Origin: Gari tellinella
Lineage: Eukaryota > Mollusca > Bivalvia > Cardiida > Psammobiidae
DNA: 64,000 nucleotides
Assembly: GCA_922989275.2 (NCBI GenBank)
Contig: OV277861.1
Span: 23,962,479 to 24,026,478 of the forward strand
Direction: 5' to 3'
Shown here: one piece after another, positions 24,888 through 40,000 of the stretch
Position numbering within the stretch: the stretch's first letter is position 1
How the letters are laid out: each line of letters opens with the position of its first letter
The notes under the pieces: model-generated
The model's input: only the letters and a program-made list of their open reading frames with translations
Database searches by the model: none
Told to the model about the DNA's origin: nothing
Translations under genes and position numbers: made by a program

Positions 24888-24963
24888 GCAGATTGGCTGT
24901 TCTGTCCAAATCTATGGTAAAAAAATGTGTTATTTTATTAATTATATGTTACTTTCTTTACAG

Positions 24964-25046
24964 ATAGGCCGTATCTGTTTGTATTGAAGAGCAAACATGC
25001 TCATCTACTTGTTACTGGTGGCCATTATAAGCCAGGCCAACTCACA
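24964..25046 (+). CDS. CD109-like: TEP gene exon 1: 5' UTR end and signal peptide
   Basis: Coding starts at ATG 24997 and reads [16 protein letters not shown], then CA at a GTGAGT donor (phase 2). Exon 2 supplies the G of Gln17. This is a typical signal peptide. A CTTTACAG acceptor at 24961-24963 suggests a separate upstream 5' UTR exon, not located. A second open frame over the same bases is not used. Confidence 0.88.
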
Positions 25047-28000
25047 GTGAGTACCTACACATGTTGTTCGGTTTTTTCACATTATACCATTTACACCATT
25101 ACATTTTTACACCATTACATTGTATACATTATGTCCCAAAAACAAAACCCAACGGAAATCAGGGTCAAATCTGCAATATATACCAATTCCTATGAATATC
25201 TATAAATAAAAATAAAATAGATAAGTAGAGACGACATTTTCCCATATACTGTCGAAATTTGGTAAAAAATATTCATCAGTTTTTTAGATATGAGCATTTT
25301 AACTAAAGCAATCAAAAACCCGTTTTAACATGATATCGATTTTTCTTTCACGCGTAAAATTTTAAGCCGTTTTCACTGTACAGTGATTTGACGTCTATCC
25401 ACATTTCTTGCCTTTGATTCTGAATCAAATATCGTACAACTTGATTTGGATTTATTTTCTTGTCTATAATGTAATTTCATTTTGTTCCATCGGTTATAAA
25501 ACACCTTTTACAAATTTAAATGAAACAACCAACGTAACATATAAAATTTAATGTCATTTTCATCACATCGTCACTGCATGGCACGAGTATTTCAAAATAA
25601 CTTGGCATTGTATAAATGTCCTGTTTTAAAACAAAACTAAAATATGGTTCCAACATGGATGTAAACTTGTACAAATTAATTGGTAATATAATAAAAATCG
25701 CAAATTAATGATTGGCAAGAATAATCTGACGAAGTGTAATATAAATTAAACATATGCAGTGTTTCGTACAGTGGAGAATCTGTTATTCTTTCCCGTTTAA
25801 ACGCAAACGTACGCAAATCACTAAAATGTAGAAAAGAACAACTTTTGGACAATTCTGATATTTCATGTTTATCTTAGTGGCAAACAGTTTAGAGCCAGAT
25901 CAGACGCCGGGTTACCCGGCGTCTGATCTGGCTCCAAACTGTTTGCACTGCGAATAATAGTTTTAGCGTAAACGCGTTTATTGGGAAATAATAACAGCTT
26001 CTCCACTGTATGCACTTGCCACTGGCCAGCATATGCTGAAATACGCTCAAATGACAGACAATTTGTGATTAATTTGAAATTAGAAATAATAAGAAGACTC
26101 CGTAGAATTAATTTACATGTGTAGCAGGTATATGTGTTTGTTTCTGGGACACTTTATACGTATACAGGTAAAGAATAAAACAGTTGCATGTATGGTTTAG
26201 GCTATTCTTTCACTGTGCAAAAAGCTGTTGTGCGTAATCACAAAAACCAATATGTTCAAAGGGATTATAGGATTCTTCAGTAAAATAATGATAACTTTAA
26301 AACAAATGCATATTTTTAATGCGATTTGGCAGAAATACGCAAAAATGTATCTAAACAACTGCATATTTTTATTTTAAAGTATCTGTTTACTTTAGGAAAA
26401 ATATACCTTTGAATTAGGGTTCCGGTTTTTTTGACACCATTTAAATCGTATTGTATTTGTCTGACCAACTGTTTGGAAATCATTTCACATGTGTCATTGC
26501 ATTTGATACTCGTGAAATTATGCGATATGCACCTAAATGTCATGAGTCTTGAGTACAAAGTCAACAATTGACATTGTCAAAAGCAGGTATTCCGATATTG
26601 TTAAAAGAGAAGACCCCGTCTGACGTTTTGCTTGTATCAATTTTCACTAACCAGAATGTACAGTAATTCTTCCACGCCCACTTCAAATAGTGTATATAGA
26701 GGATCTTGTATGAGTGCTCATTATTTATCATTTTTAATAAACGAGTTGACTAAAATAATATGATGCGAGCCTTGGCGAGCGTCATATTCATTTTAGTCAA
26801 CGAGTTTATTAAGAATGATAAATAATGAGCACGAATATGAGATTCTATTCATCACATAAAAAGTTTAAGCACCTACTAAATTGATTAAAGCCGTAGTTTG
26901 GAGACCCTCCGCTATATAGATTTTCCGCCAAAACGTTACGATGTTTACGTTAACGCCAAAGTAAATGACGTCATTTGGCGTCCCGCTACATGCAGCGCTT
27001 GTGGACGAACAAGTAGGGCCGGAGCCCAAAAAACGATATTCCACTAGTGGATTACGATATTTATACAATCGCTTTATACAACTCCCAGACCGCAAATTAT
27101 GTGATAAATCTAGATAAGACACCGCAATTGAAACAAGACGTCTAGTATGAATTAACACTGTTGGCAACTTCCAAAACTCTTTTTTTTCTCAAAGTTTCTT
27201 CGTACTTTTTTCATGCCTTGTCAATGAAGACTCTCGTTTATTTCCCCCGTCTTGGTGTGTCGGGGTTGGGAAACCATCCTCTTCCAATTATTACAAAAAT
27301 ATACATTGTTTAAAAACATTTACAAATTTAATGTTATTCTTACTTTGACTAAGGTATATAAATTGTCTTTCTTATTAAACAAAAAGAAAATGTAAAGAAA
27401 AGACAAACTTATTTCCAGGCATGTAAACATATCTTATCAAAAGGTAATTCTGCATTTTATATATAAATTATAATGCATGCAAGGGTCGGTGTATTTCTGT
27501 ACATTTATATACACATATAGAATATAATATTTAACTGGTTATCTATTTTCATTAATATTGATTTGGGTAATTCATTTAAGTTTCAAAATTTATTAATATA
27601 ATTTTAAATTGGTTCCTTTGATTATGAAAACAATATTCAGAATCGTTTTCAATTACTTTTGACTTAAATAATTTGTATTTAAAATATAAGTTATGCTTGA
27701 TACCTAGTTTCTTCGTATTTGCAGGAGCACTGTGATGCCCAAAAAGCCTGCTAGCCATATGATACTGGCTCCTGTTCGGTTCGACTTAAACTACCCTTAC
27801 ACAATCAACATCCGGTTGTTACGTCCCATGCAGGCTGTGTCGGTCAGCGCTGTCCTCGGGTATGAGAACAAAACAATGAAGACCAACGTCACACTGGCCA
27901 AGGGCAACACGTATTTGACGCCAGGTGAGTTAACCTTAACGGACAATTACAATTTAAAAATAAGTCAAGACCATTTTTTGACTATTTAGGGTGGATTTTA

Positions 28001-31000
28001 ACAATATATTTCAAAATGACAAACAGTGTAGACCCTGCTCAGAGGGCTCCTTAACAAGCCCTCTGATCAGGGTCTACACTGTTTGCATATGACAAGTGTA
28101 ATCCTCACAGGTACATTGTTTGTAAATGACGAGTATACTCTTCTAGGGTTGAATGTGTTAACAACCTCTAAAATTGATTAAACATACATGCATACTAACA
28201 AAATGTACATGTACATGTATAAGAAATGAACTGAATTTTTCTCGGCGTTTAAGTGGAATAAACGACAGAAAATGATCGGCGAATCCCATGAATCGATCTC
28301 GAAATAAACGACAGCGCGATTTAATGAATGTGCCGAACATTTTCTATCGTTTATGTCGCTTAAACGCCGACTTGGAAAAATCAGTTAATTTCTTAAAGAA
28401 CGTTATTCTGGAACTTTCTCTATTATTTTTGCATTACTGTGTTGCTCAAGCGATGTAGAACAGATTTGCTTGGTTATTGTTCACTCTTGAATTAAGAAGT
28501 TGGATACTTCTGACATCCACATAACCGTACAAGTCACGTGGATTATAGTTTGCCAAAAGGGTTGTGATAGAAGGCCATAGTCTGTCATTTTTTTTGACCG
28601 CGCAAACGTCTAAGACGAACGTGCAAATAACTTGACAAAATTAATGGTCATCTGCAATACACGTGCCGTTAGCATATTACGCTAACAAAAGTAAACATAG
28701 AAAAAATTAGCCGCAGGCAAATGAAGCGTTTTGTTGTTGCGGTTCTCGTATACCCTTGGAGGCACGGTGTTGACTCTTCCACTGCCAATTGCGCCAAAAG
28801 GCAACTATGAAAACATTTTGGATCCCGATCAGACGCCGCGTAACGCGGCGTCTCATCCGAATCCAAACTGTTTGACACTCGTATCGACATTTCTTCAGTC
28901 AAAACATCCCTAAATCTGGCTTTAAAATATTGCAGACGAGACTACCAAATAATGCAGACGATATTGTGGCAGTGAGAAGGTTCCAGCAGACGATAAAACT
29001 TGGCTATGAAAGAGTTGAACCTTTAACTCTTTCCTCCCTGAAACTTTAAATGGACAATTCCAGTTTCCATTTTACTCTAGTCCATTTCTGACTTTTAATG
29101 GTTGTTTTTGTCAATGTTTGGCATTATGACAAACAGTGAAGACCCTGATCAGAGGGCTCCTTTCGGAGCCCTCTGATCTGGGTCTTCACTGTTTGCATAG
29201 GACAAGTGTACTATTCACATGTACACTGTTTGAAAAGGACGCCTATATGCGGAACTAGGGTTCAAAGGGTTAACGCGCAATGTATGCAATTGCCGTCTGC
29301 AAATTTTGTTGCCTGCACCAACTTTCGGAACTATTTTACGGAGTTTACTTACAGAAAATATCAATAGAGCATCAGCAATTTGGTTCCAGATAAGAAAATG
29401 AGTGACTCGGCGTCTAAACTGACCCAAACTGTTTGTACCATTTATCACAAATTTGCCCGTAGCGTGCAGCTTGTTAACTCTTTCGGTGCCAAATTAATCG
29501 TGAGGGCGTTACCCCTACCACGCATTATGGTCGTCTGCTTCAATATTGTTGTCTGCAAGATCGTTTAAAAGAATATAACTTAAGAAATATCGAAACGAAT
29601 GTCAAACAGTTTTGATCGTGATCAGAAGCTGTGTTACGCGGTATCTGATCAGGATCAAAACTGTTTGCAAAGTCGACTTTATGCGACTTCGGCGCCGGAA
29701 GGTTCCACTGGCACAGTCTTTATTTGCACACAGTTTGGATCAAGATCGGACACCGCATAACGCGGCGTCTCATCAGGATCCAAACTGTTTGACACTCTGA
29801 CCCTGTTTTGAAAAGAAATTTAGCAAACTCTATTTTTGTAAAATAGCAGAAGACAATTGTTGCAGACGAAAGAATTACACAGCATGCATAGAGGATCTTG
29901 AATGAGTGCTCATTATTTATCATTTTTAATAAACGAGTTGACTAAAATAATATGAAGCGAGCCTTGGCGAGCGTCATATTCATTTTAGTCAACGAGTTTA
30001 TTAAGAATGATAAATAATGAGCACGAATTTGAGATTCTATTTATCACATAACAATTTTAAGGACCTGTAAAACTAATTAAAGCCGTAGTTTGTAGGCCCT
30101 CTGCTATATAGATTTTTCGCCAAAACGTCACGTTGTTTACGTTAACGTCATTGCAAATGACGTCAGTTGGTGCCCTGCTACATGCAGCGCTTGAGGACGA
30201 ACAGGTTGGGCCGGAGCCCAAAAAACGATATTCCACTAGTGGATTACGATATTTACATAATGGCTTTATGCAACTCTCAGACCGCAGATTATGTGATAAA
30301 AAGAGTTATGTTATAAATGGCCGCTTAATGTTTGATTTATGTAACTTTCTGTAACATATACAGTAAAACCTCGCTATTACGACCACTAAAATGAAGCTAA
30401 TTGATTGTACAATAGAGAGGTGGCAGCTTAAAGCAAGGTGACAGTGAAACAGAAAGCTCCTAAAGGAGCTTTCTGTTTCACAGTCACCTCGCTTTAAGCG
30501 GTCACCTACCGTAAACACCATAATAATTAATATAATTTAGTGGTCGTAATAGCGAGGTTTTACTGTAATATACTTACTACACATTTTAATTCCCCTTGTA
30601 CCAGGTGCAACAGAAGGAAAGTTAGAATTAAAGGTAAGGAAACGACGTACTCGTATGGTTTTTTTTTAACCCTAAGCCCGCCAAATAAATTGTCGTCTGC
30701 TATATTTCTCGTCTGCTTCAAGTTTCAAAGTGCTTCAAAGTTGCTCAAAATTGCTGAAAATGTTGTCCGAGTGTCAAACAGCTTGGATCCGGATGAGACG
30801 CCAAGCTGTTTGTATATGGAGCTATAGTCGTGAGTGGCAGGCTAAGGGTTAAATAATTATTTCATTAGCTGTAGTATCTTTTGCCCTGCATACTGTTTAC
30901 AAATAAGTTTAACGTCACTTCAACCAGAAGAGTAACATGGCGTTATGACAAAAATATTTCCCACCTAATCGAATTGATTGAGTTGGGGTTTACGGCACCG

Positions 31001-34000
31001 CGACACATGAAATGGTTATATGGCGCCGATCTAATCGAAGCGAATTGTGAAACCAATGCAATAATATGTAGGAAATATTGACGAATTATTATACTCTTGA
31101 CTTGCAAATACTTTGGAGAAGTTTCTACTTGAGAATAAATGATACAAGTGCCCAGCAGATTGGTCAGTTGTATAGCACACTTTTTTTCACCTGGCAGGGC
31201 GGAGCTAACCTTTGGCAAAGATAAACTAATTTGCATTTGATTTTAGGGGTTATATTTCCGTATTGAATAGTTATTTTCCGATACTTTCAACATGAAGAAA
31301 CACATGGGCGTGCATCCATATCCACGTGAAAAAAGTGTGTACAGTGCTCCCTCTTTACAAAAACACACAGCAGGAGACAAAGATACCGTGTGTTGTTCGG
31401 AGGGGGTTGTTATAGAGAGAGAATATTAAGACTTGGTTTACATTTGCAAACAGCTTGAATCCATTCACGAGTGTGGATGTAGATATATGTTACTCTACGT
31501 CTGATCAAGATCTAAACGAAAACGTTTATTACCACTGACAGCAACAGAGTGACAGTTTACATGCACACATAATAATTATGTTATATAGAATTTTTCTATA
31601 ATCTTAATAATCATAGATCTACTGAAAGACATTTCCCTTTATTTAGAATTTACCTTCATTTTTGCTTTATTGTAAATGTTATTATTTGTCTTTTTATGCC
31701 CCCGGCATGACATCGACAGATGCGGGGGCATATAGTAATCGTCCTGTCCGTCCGTCCGTCCGTCCGTCCGTGTGTGTGTGTGTGTCCGTAACAAGGTTAA
31801 GTAGATTTTACCGTTTCGTCTACCATCAACACCGCTTACCCAAATGCTTTGATACTTATACAGTTGTTGCCTTGGACCATTCCCTATCCACCAATATCAC
31901 CAACCTTGATTTTGACCTTTACCTTGACCTAATTTGGACTTAGAATATTTTGAATGGGCTATTTCTTGGTTAAGTAGATTTTACCGTTTCGTCTAGCATC
32001 AACACCCCTTACTCCAATGCTTGGATACTTATACAGTTGTTGCCTTGAACCATCCCCTATCCACCAATATCACCCAACCTTGATTTTAATTTTGACCTTG
32101 ACCTAATTTGGACTTAGAATATTTTGAATAGGCTATTTCTTGGTTAACTAGATTTTACCGTTTCGTCTAGCATCAACACTACTTACAACAATGCTTCAAT
32201 ACTTATACAGTTATTGCCATGGACCATTACTGACCTAATTACCCAAGCTCAGTTTGACCTTGACCTAATTTGGTCTTAGAAACAATTCAAAATATATTGT
32301 CAAGGATGCCACCGGGGGCATAAGCGTTTATTGAACGCGCAGTCTTGTTTCACTTTGTAAGTAAATATTTATAATTTCATGTGAGCACACAACTTCTGTG
32401 TGAAGAGAACGCTATATAAATCTGGTATAATAATAATATGTAAATTTCTTTGAATGTTTTGGAGAACTAGTGGCCGACCCCATTTCCGTATTGAAGTGGA
32501 ATTAAACTGTTTGATAGTTTCAGAAAGTTCGTCCTAAAAAGGAAAGTATTTCTCTTTTATGAATAAAAAATAGATTATGTATTATCATACGTTTTGGAGC
32601 CATGATCGGAAACCGAGAAATAACCCATTGATCATTTATACTTAACTTTACAATACTGTATTTTATATAGGTTCAGGAAAATCTGGACTGGCATTACAGA
32701 CGTTATTGGCTCAAAGTGCAGGGATCTGGTGCCATACAGTTTGAACACTTCATTGATGTGTACAAAGGCGGTAGAGAAAAGCAGGTCAAAGGTCACATAT
32801 TCGTACAGACGGACAAGGGAGAGTACAAAACGGGACAGAAAGGTGAAGTACAGTGCTCTCTCCCTACTATATACCTCCCAACAACGACACCCTCCTTACA
32901 ACGACCCTTGTCGCAGTTCCCTAAACAGGATAACTATATCCAACCCATTCACGACTGCTATGTCGTCTGCTTAAAATTGTCGTCTGCTGTTTTTCTCAAA
33001 GTTTCATAATGGACATATTGGCGTTACGCGGCGTCTGATCTGTATTCAAGCTGTTTGCAAATTCCCCTCCCTATAACGGCTCCTCCCGAACAACGAACAC
33101 ACTTTTTGTCTCCTGTTCGGTCGTTGTAGAGAGGGAGCGCTGTAGCTTTATTTACTATACGTTTTTAACCTCTCCAATATCCTAGCCCGATTACAATGAT
33201 AATTTGTATTTAGTTTTGATCCTGATCAGATGTCGTGAAACGCGGCGTCTGTTTAGGATCCAACTTGTTGGACACTTATAACGACATACTTTTAGCCAGT
33301 TAACCTAAACTTCAAGTTTCAAAAATAAAAGCGGAAACTATTTTTAAAGCAGATGACATCATAGCAATGAAGGGGGTTAATTTTTCAACCGTTGATTACC
33401 GATTTGCATCAATACCACTCTCTTTTTCTCAAAAGAACTGACAAAGTTTGTGAATCGACTCTTCTAGTACAATAATTTTGAACCAGTCTACTGTTGCATT
33501 TTAGATATGACAACAAAAACCAATAAAAATATATAACAGTGGCAAAAGATACTCCCATAGGAGCCCTCTGATCAGGGTCTAGAATGTTTGCATATGTAAT
33601 CAGTAATCTCTATAGAGGGTTGTAGGGTTAAAAGATGTAAAAATACCCTGTTATTAACTCAAATGGTTCATGCAACTGTTTCCATATTGTATGGCATTGA
33701 TCTGTAATGAGATGCTTAGTATAATTATCAAATATTTTATATATTTCTTTCATCAAACTGCCACATGTCTTTAAGGCAGTTAATACCACGAACGAGGTGC
33801 TATTCCTTAAATGATTGTACTCCAAGAACTGGGTCAAAGGTTATAAAGCTTTTGTGTTGAGTCTGATATCGTTATAAAGCATTTGATTTGTTAGATTAGA
33901 GCTTTTGCTTAGCAAAAGCTCAAATCTGACACTCATCTGTTTGAGAACGATCTCAGACTTAACTCAAAAGCTTTATAACCCTGGGACGTGGTGTACTTTG

Positions 34001-37000
34001 TAAATAGTTTGTAGTCTAACCAGGCACCGAGTAACACAGAGCCTGATTAAGCTGCAAACTGAATTTTATTATATATATTTTCCACAAGAAACTCATTTTT
34101 CTACATTCTATACTAAGCCAAACTTCCAACGCAACACCCCGGATATTCCCATTACTTCCAATGTTAAACATGTCTTAAGTTAGAATGGTCAATTCTGTAT
34201 TGTGTGCATATCCTGAATAGATTTCTCCTGCAATTTATAGAGTGATCAATGGACAATACTCTTGGTAAACAAAAGCAAAATGAATTGGCATTTGGTCCCA
34301 AAAATATGGAATTTTGTGAAAACAAATTTTCAGAAATCTCATTCCAATGCATTTTCAATAGGTAATGTTAACCATAAATTAGCGATACGTTTGGATAGAT
34401 GGTTATTATTCGTCAGAAGTGTCAATGAAAATTCGTTGCCAATATTAACAACTTTGAGGCCAGTACATCAATTTAAAAACACAAATGAAAACATTTAAAA
34501 AATTTGTGTCAACTTTTCCATCGATTTCCGCTCTGATATGAAAATAGAAGGGAACTCGGAGGTGTTGCGTTGGCAGTTTGGCCTAGTATATTTCATTTTC
34601 TTTGCGTTTCTATGCGTTTAAATGGGATAGAAAATTAGTCTTTTAGAAATTAAATTGTGTCGAATACCGACAACACATATCAACAATATCTGTCTTGTTT
34701 CAGTGTTGTTACTGTGTGTTTGTTGTAGACAATGAGTTGAAACCTATGTGTCAGATACCAATAACACATATAAACAATATCTGTCTTATTTCAGTGTTGC
34801 TACTGTATGTTTGTTGTAGACAATGAGTTGAAACCTATGTGTCAGATACCAATAACACATATAAACAAGATCTGTCTTGTTTCAGTGTTGCTACTGTATG
34901 TTTGTTGTAGGCAATGAGTTGAAACCTATGTGTCAGATACCAATAACACACATAAACAATATCTGTCTTGTTTCAGTGTCGCTACTGTATGTTTGTTGTA
35001 GGCAATGAGTTGAAACCTATATGTCAGATACCAATAACACATATAAACAATATATGTCTTGTTTCAGTGTTGTTACTGTATGTTTGTTGTATGCAATGAG
35101 TTGAAACCTATGTGTCAGATACCGATAACACATATAAACAATATATGTCTTGTTTCAGTGTTGCTACTGTATGTTTGTTGTATGCAATGAGTTGAAGCCT
35201 ATGTACCAGATACCAATAACACACATAAACAATATCTGTCTTGTTTCAGTGTTGCTACTGTATGTTTGTTGTATGCAATGAGTTGAAGCCTATGTACCAG
35301 ATACCGATAACACATATAAACAATATCTGTCTTGTTTCAGTTTGCTATCGTATGTTTGTTGTAGACAATGAGTTGAAGACTATGTGCCAGATACCAATAA
35401 CACATATAAACAATATATGTATTTTTTCAGTTCGCTATCGAGTGTTTGTTGTAGACAATGAGTTAAAGCCTATGTGTCAGATACCAATAACACATATAAA
35501 CAATATATGTCTCTTTTCAGTTCGCTACCGTGTGTTTATTGTAGACAATGAGTTGAAGCCTATTGACCCGGAAATGGACGTGAGAATAAAGGTCAGTGAT
35601 GAAACTTACCTTGTGTTATCTCGTCAGTAATTTCGTATATCCCCTACTGAAAAACAATTAGGGCCAATTACATTGCCAACATCAACATGGCCATACATTA
35701 TATAGTTATTCCGTAGTGTATGCACATTTGAAACTTTTAGAAATACAAAACAATTAGTTAATGCATATGAGATAGATAGATAGATAGATAGATAGAATCT
35801 TTATTTACAGCTCATCAATGCACATTCAATACATACAGGAACATATACAATAAAAGCTTTAAAATAGCGCAAATCCATTCCATAAAGGAATTATAAAATA
35901 TGATATAAATGGCATAACATACCAGATATAACACAGATATTTATAACATCACAGTAAGACACAAATAAATAGAATGTTACAATTTATAATAATGATTTAA
36001 CATATTAAAACTGTGCAAAAAAGAGAGTAAAGAAAATACTAAGAATAGTCAACAAAAGCAAGATGTTCAAAATTTACATCTGTTAAGAAAACTTAAAGAT
36101 CAAAATGAAATGATTATTGTCTAATCGAATTAGATTAAGATTATTTTCAAATTAAAACTTGTTGTCGCTGTAAAATGTAAAAGCAGGTTTTGGCACAATC
36201 TCTTATCATGTTAGTGTTGGGAAATAGAAACACATACATGTATTTATTAAAATCATCTAGGTCTAAGAAATCTGGATTACAAGTACGTGCTTTTGTCAAC
36301 AACTCTTCTATTAAATCACTGTCAATATGACAGTTCAAAATTACATGTATTTCATGATGCCAGGCAAAAAAATGCTGCATAAAAAGTAAAGTGATATGCT
36401 CAAAGAGGAGCTTTTTGCTTTTCTTCTATCCTAGTTTAGCCACCACCTATATTTGTGTTCGTTAGTGGCTGTAATACATGACGAAGTTTTTATCTTGTTT
36501 AATGCCGATATATGCTAAACAGGACTCCAAAGGCAATGTGATCACAGAGCACTCCGGGGTTCGAGCTATGATGGGCCTGACAGGAGATTTACAGCTGTCC
36601 GAGAATCCCGTGCTGGGCTCCTGGACCATCGACGTCAAAGTGAAGGTAACATTTATAATGTTCGTAGTATAGAGATAGTCGATGGTTCTTCCGTCAAAAA
36701 ACCAAATATCTGATTTTAGAAATATAATAATGAGCAGTGAATATATATTGGATATTACATGAGTGTTCATAATTTATTGGATTTATTAAACGAGTCTTTT
36801 AGAAAAGGATGAAAAGGAGGCTTAACGAGGCTTTGCCGAGTTTTTATCGTTTTCTAAAATGACGAGTTTGATAAATCCAATAAATTATTAACACGAATGT
36901 TATATTCTTTTATAACATAACATAGATAAGTTATTTATCGCAGCCTATCAGGCCAAGTGAATGCTAAGCGCGAAATAAGTAGATATATACAGGAAAAAAG

Positions 37001-40000
37001 TTGTTCCAAATTAACCCCGTTCATTTGCATAATGTTTATGTTATCATATGTATTAATAAACACTTGCAAATCTAATATTGATCAATGACACCAAAAATCT
37101 ATAAATTAAATCTACATTAAAGAATGAAGACGTTGGATTTTGAACGCATAGAACGCACCTTAATGACGGCACAAGTTAACGACGTCGTGGCGTACCTCAT
37201 TTGCATAGTTATTCAACTAGTTATATATGACAAATAAACAACGAGTGTTATTCAACGCTCACGCCGTCGGTTATGTTATAAACCGTAATATGTTAAATCA
37301 AGTTTATACCTATTTTAAAAAGAAATGCTGTATACCTGTTTGAATGACAAAGCAAAAACGACGAACGTGGATCTTTCAATGCTGGTGATTGATTTATGCA
37401 CAACAAAAGCAATGTAAAAGAACCCATAAAAGGTGCTTTCTGTATTTATTTGCCATGCATTGAGCTGTCGCCAGTCTTCATGTTGTGCATGCTGCTCGTG
37501 GTTTGACTGTGTAAACCGTTTGGATATAAAACTGTTGCATTCTTCAATCAACATTACACAAATCTTGCTTTGACAAAGTTTGCAGGTGACGTTGGCAAAA
37601 CAGACGATATTACATGCAAGAGAAGTATTAATATTAACGAGTTTCATGTTATTATTTTTCAGGAACCGGAGTTGTACCAACATAAAAGATTTTTCGTAGC
37701 TGAATATGGTATATTTTAATTTTTTTCTCACTTTTTACACCTGTAACTCTATCCCCCTTCTCTGACTGTGATTTGTTTACCATCGATTGCGAACAGTTTG
37801 GTTCCTGACGACACCTAGCTACTTCCCACACTAACCTTTTGCAGAAATTACCCATACATAGTCATTAATGGACTAGGCTAAATTAGTAACTGGAATTGCC
37901 CATTAAATGTTGTAGGGGCAATGACTTAATATAAGTGTTAAAAAAGATATGTTTTAACTATTGTAGATCTACTTTGAAATTAGATTTAATTGAAATAAAA
38001 CATTGGCAATCACGACTTCATACAGGCAGGCTTTATTGTACTTATTATGACTACTATCGAGGGTAAGAGTATACATGTATACTTGAAAATTATCCCAGTG
38101 TTCTTTAATACTTTTTTTTATCGAAAAGACCATGTGTCTTTAATTGACCATGGCGTTATCATCATTAAACAGTTGTCGTCTGCTTTTATTTCTCCAATTT
38201 AAATGTTAGGTATTTTTACCGAAGAAATATACGGTATAATTGAGTGACAAACATTTTGTATCCTATTCAGACGCCGCATGACAAGGCGTCTGATCAGGAT
38301 CTAAACTGTTAGCCATTGTATTGGGGGTAAGGCAATAAAAGGATAACGAGCGTGTACAGTGATCGTAATGTCCGACTTATACTTTCCTGTCTGCTTGTGT
38401 CTTTGATGTTATCTAATTTGTCTCCCTTTTTATTATGCCCCCAGCATCGACAGATGCGGGGCATATAGTAATCGTCCTGTCCGTCCGTCCGTGCGTGCGT
38501 GCGTCCGTAACAAGGTTACGTAGATTTTACCGTTTCGTCTAGCATCAACACCGCTTACCCAAATGCTTGGATACTTATACAGTTGCTGCCTTGGACCATT
38601 CCCTATCCACCAATATCACCAAACTTTGATTTTGACCTTAACCTTGACCTAAATTTTAAATAGGCTATTTCTTGGTTAACTAGATTTTACCGTTTCGTCT
38701 AGCATCAACACAACTGACTACAATGCTTTAATACTTATACAGTTGTTGCTTTGGACAATAACCAACTCACCAATATCACCAAACTTTGATTTTGACCTTG
38801 ATCTTGACCTAATTTGGACTTGGAAACTTTAAATAGGCTATTTCTTGGTTAACTAGATTTTACCGTTTCGTCTAGCATCAACACAACTGACTACAATGTT
38901 TTGATACTTATACAGTTGTTGCCTTGGACCATTACCAACTCACCAATAATACCCAAGCTCAGTTTGAACCTGACCTTGACCTAATTTGGACTTAGAAAAG
39001 ATTCAGAATATATTGTCAAGGATGCCACTGGGGGCATAAGCGTTTATTGAACGCTCAGTCTTGTTTTTATTCTTTTTAGCTCACCTGGCACGAAGTGCCA
39101 ATGTGAGCTATTGTGAACGCCCTGTGTCCGTCGTCCGTCGTCGTCCGTCCGTCCGTGCTTACGGGAGGGTATTTATGTGACTAAAATTCTTAGCCCCATA
39201 TTTGAAAAACATTAACCTGGCCGTCTCTTGTGACATTAACCTGTCCATTTCTTGTGACATCCGTCCGTCGTCAAACTTTTTCTTTAAAGATCTTCTTCTT
39301 GGAAACAACCAGGCCAATTTCTTCAAAACTTCATAGGATTATTCCTTATAGGGTACTATCTCAGATTTCTTCAAATATATGTCATCTATTGAAATTGTGG
39401 TTGCCATGGCAACCAATTGAAAAAACTTTAAAAGTCTTCTTGTCAAAAACTACTAGTCCGAATTGAAAATAATTTTACCTAAATGTGCCATTGGTGACCC
39501 TCTATAAGATTTCTTAAAATAATTTTCCTATCTTAAAAAATGGCCGCTAGTGGGTGGAGCAGATTTTCCTTATATGGCTATATAGTGAAAACTTTCAAAA
39601 TCTTCTTCTCTGAAACCGCTGGTCCGATTTGAAAATAATTTCACACAAATGACCCATAGGTGACCCTCTACCAGATTCTTAAATAATTTTGATATCTATA
39701 AAAACATGGCCGCCAGGTGGGGCACATTTTCCTTATGTTACTGTTTAGTTAAAACTTTAAAAATCTTCTTCTGTGAAACTGCTGGTCCAAATTGAAAATA
39801 ATTTTACACAAATGATCCATTTATGACTCTCTTCCATATTTCTTAAAATCATTTTGTTATCTTAAAACACATGGCAGCCAGTGGGTGGTGTAAGTTTTCC
39901 TTATATTTCTGTATAGAAATTCTTTAAAATCTTTTTCTCTGAAATAACTGGTCTCGTTTAAGAATAGTTTTACACAAATAATGATTCATGGGTGACCCTT

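Noticed and set aside
24984..25205. 73-codon frame over TEP exon 1
   Set aside because: The frame from ATG 24997 gives a clean signal peptide and splices in phase to exon 2; this one does not.
34690..35592. CRISPR-like array
   Set aside because: The units are whole 90-91 bp tandem copies without unique spacers, in a eukaryotic intron.
35241..35630. 129-codon open frame as a separate repeat protein
   Set aside because: It is read-through of the exon 5 array; the exon ends at a donor at 35592.
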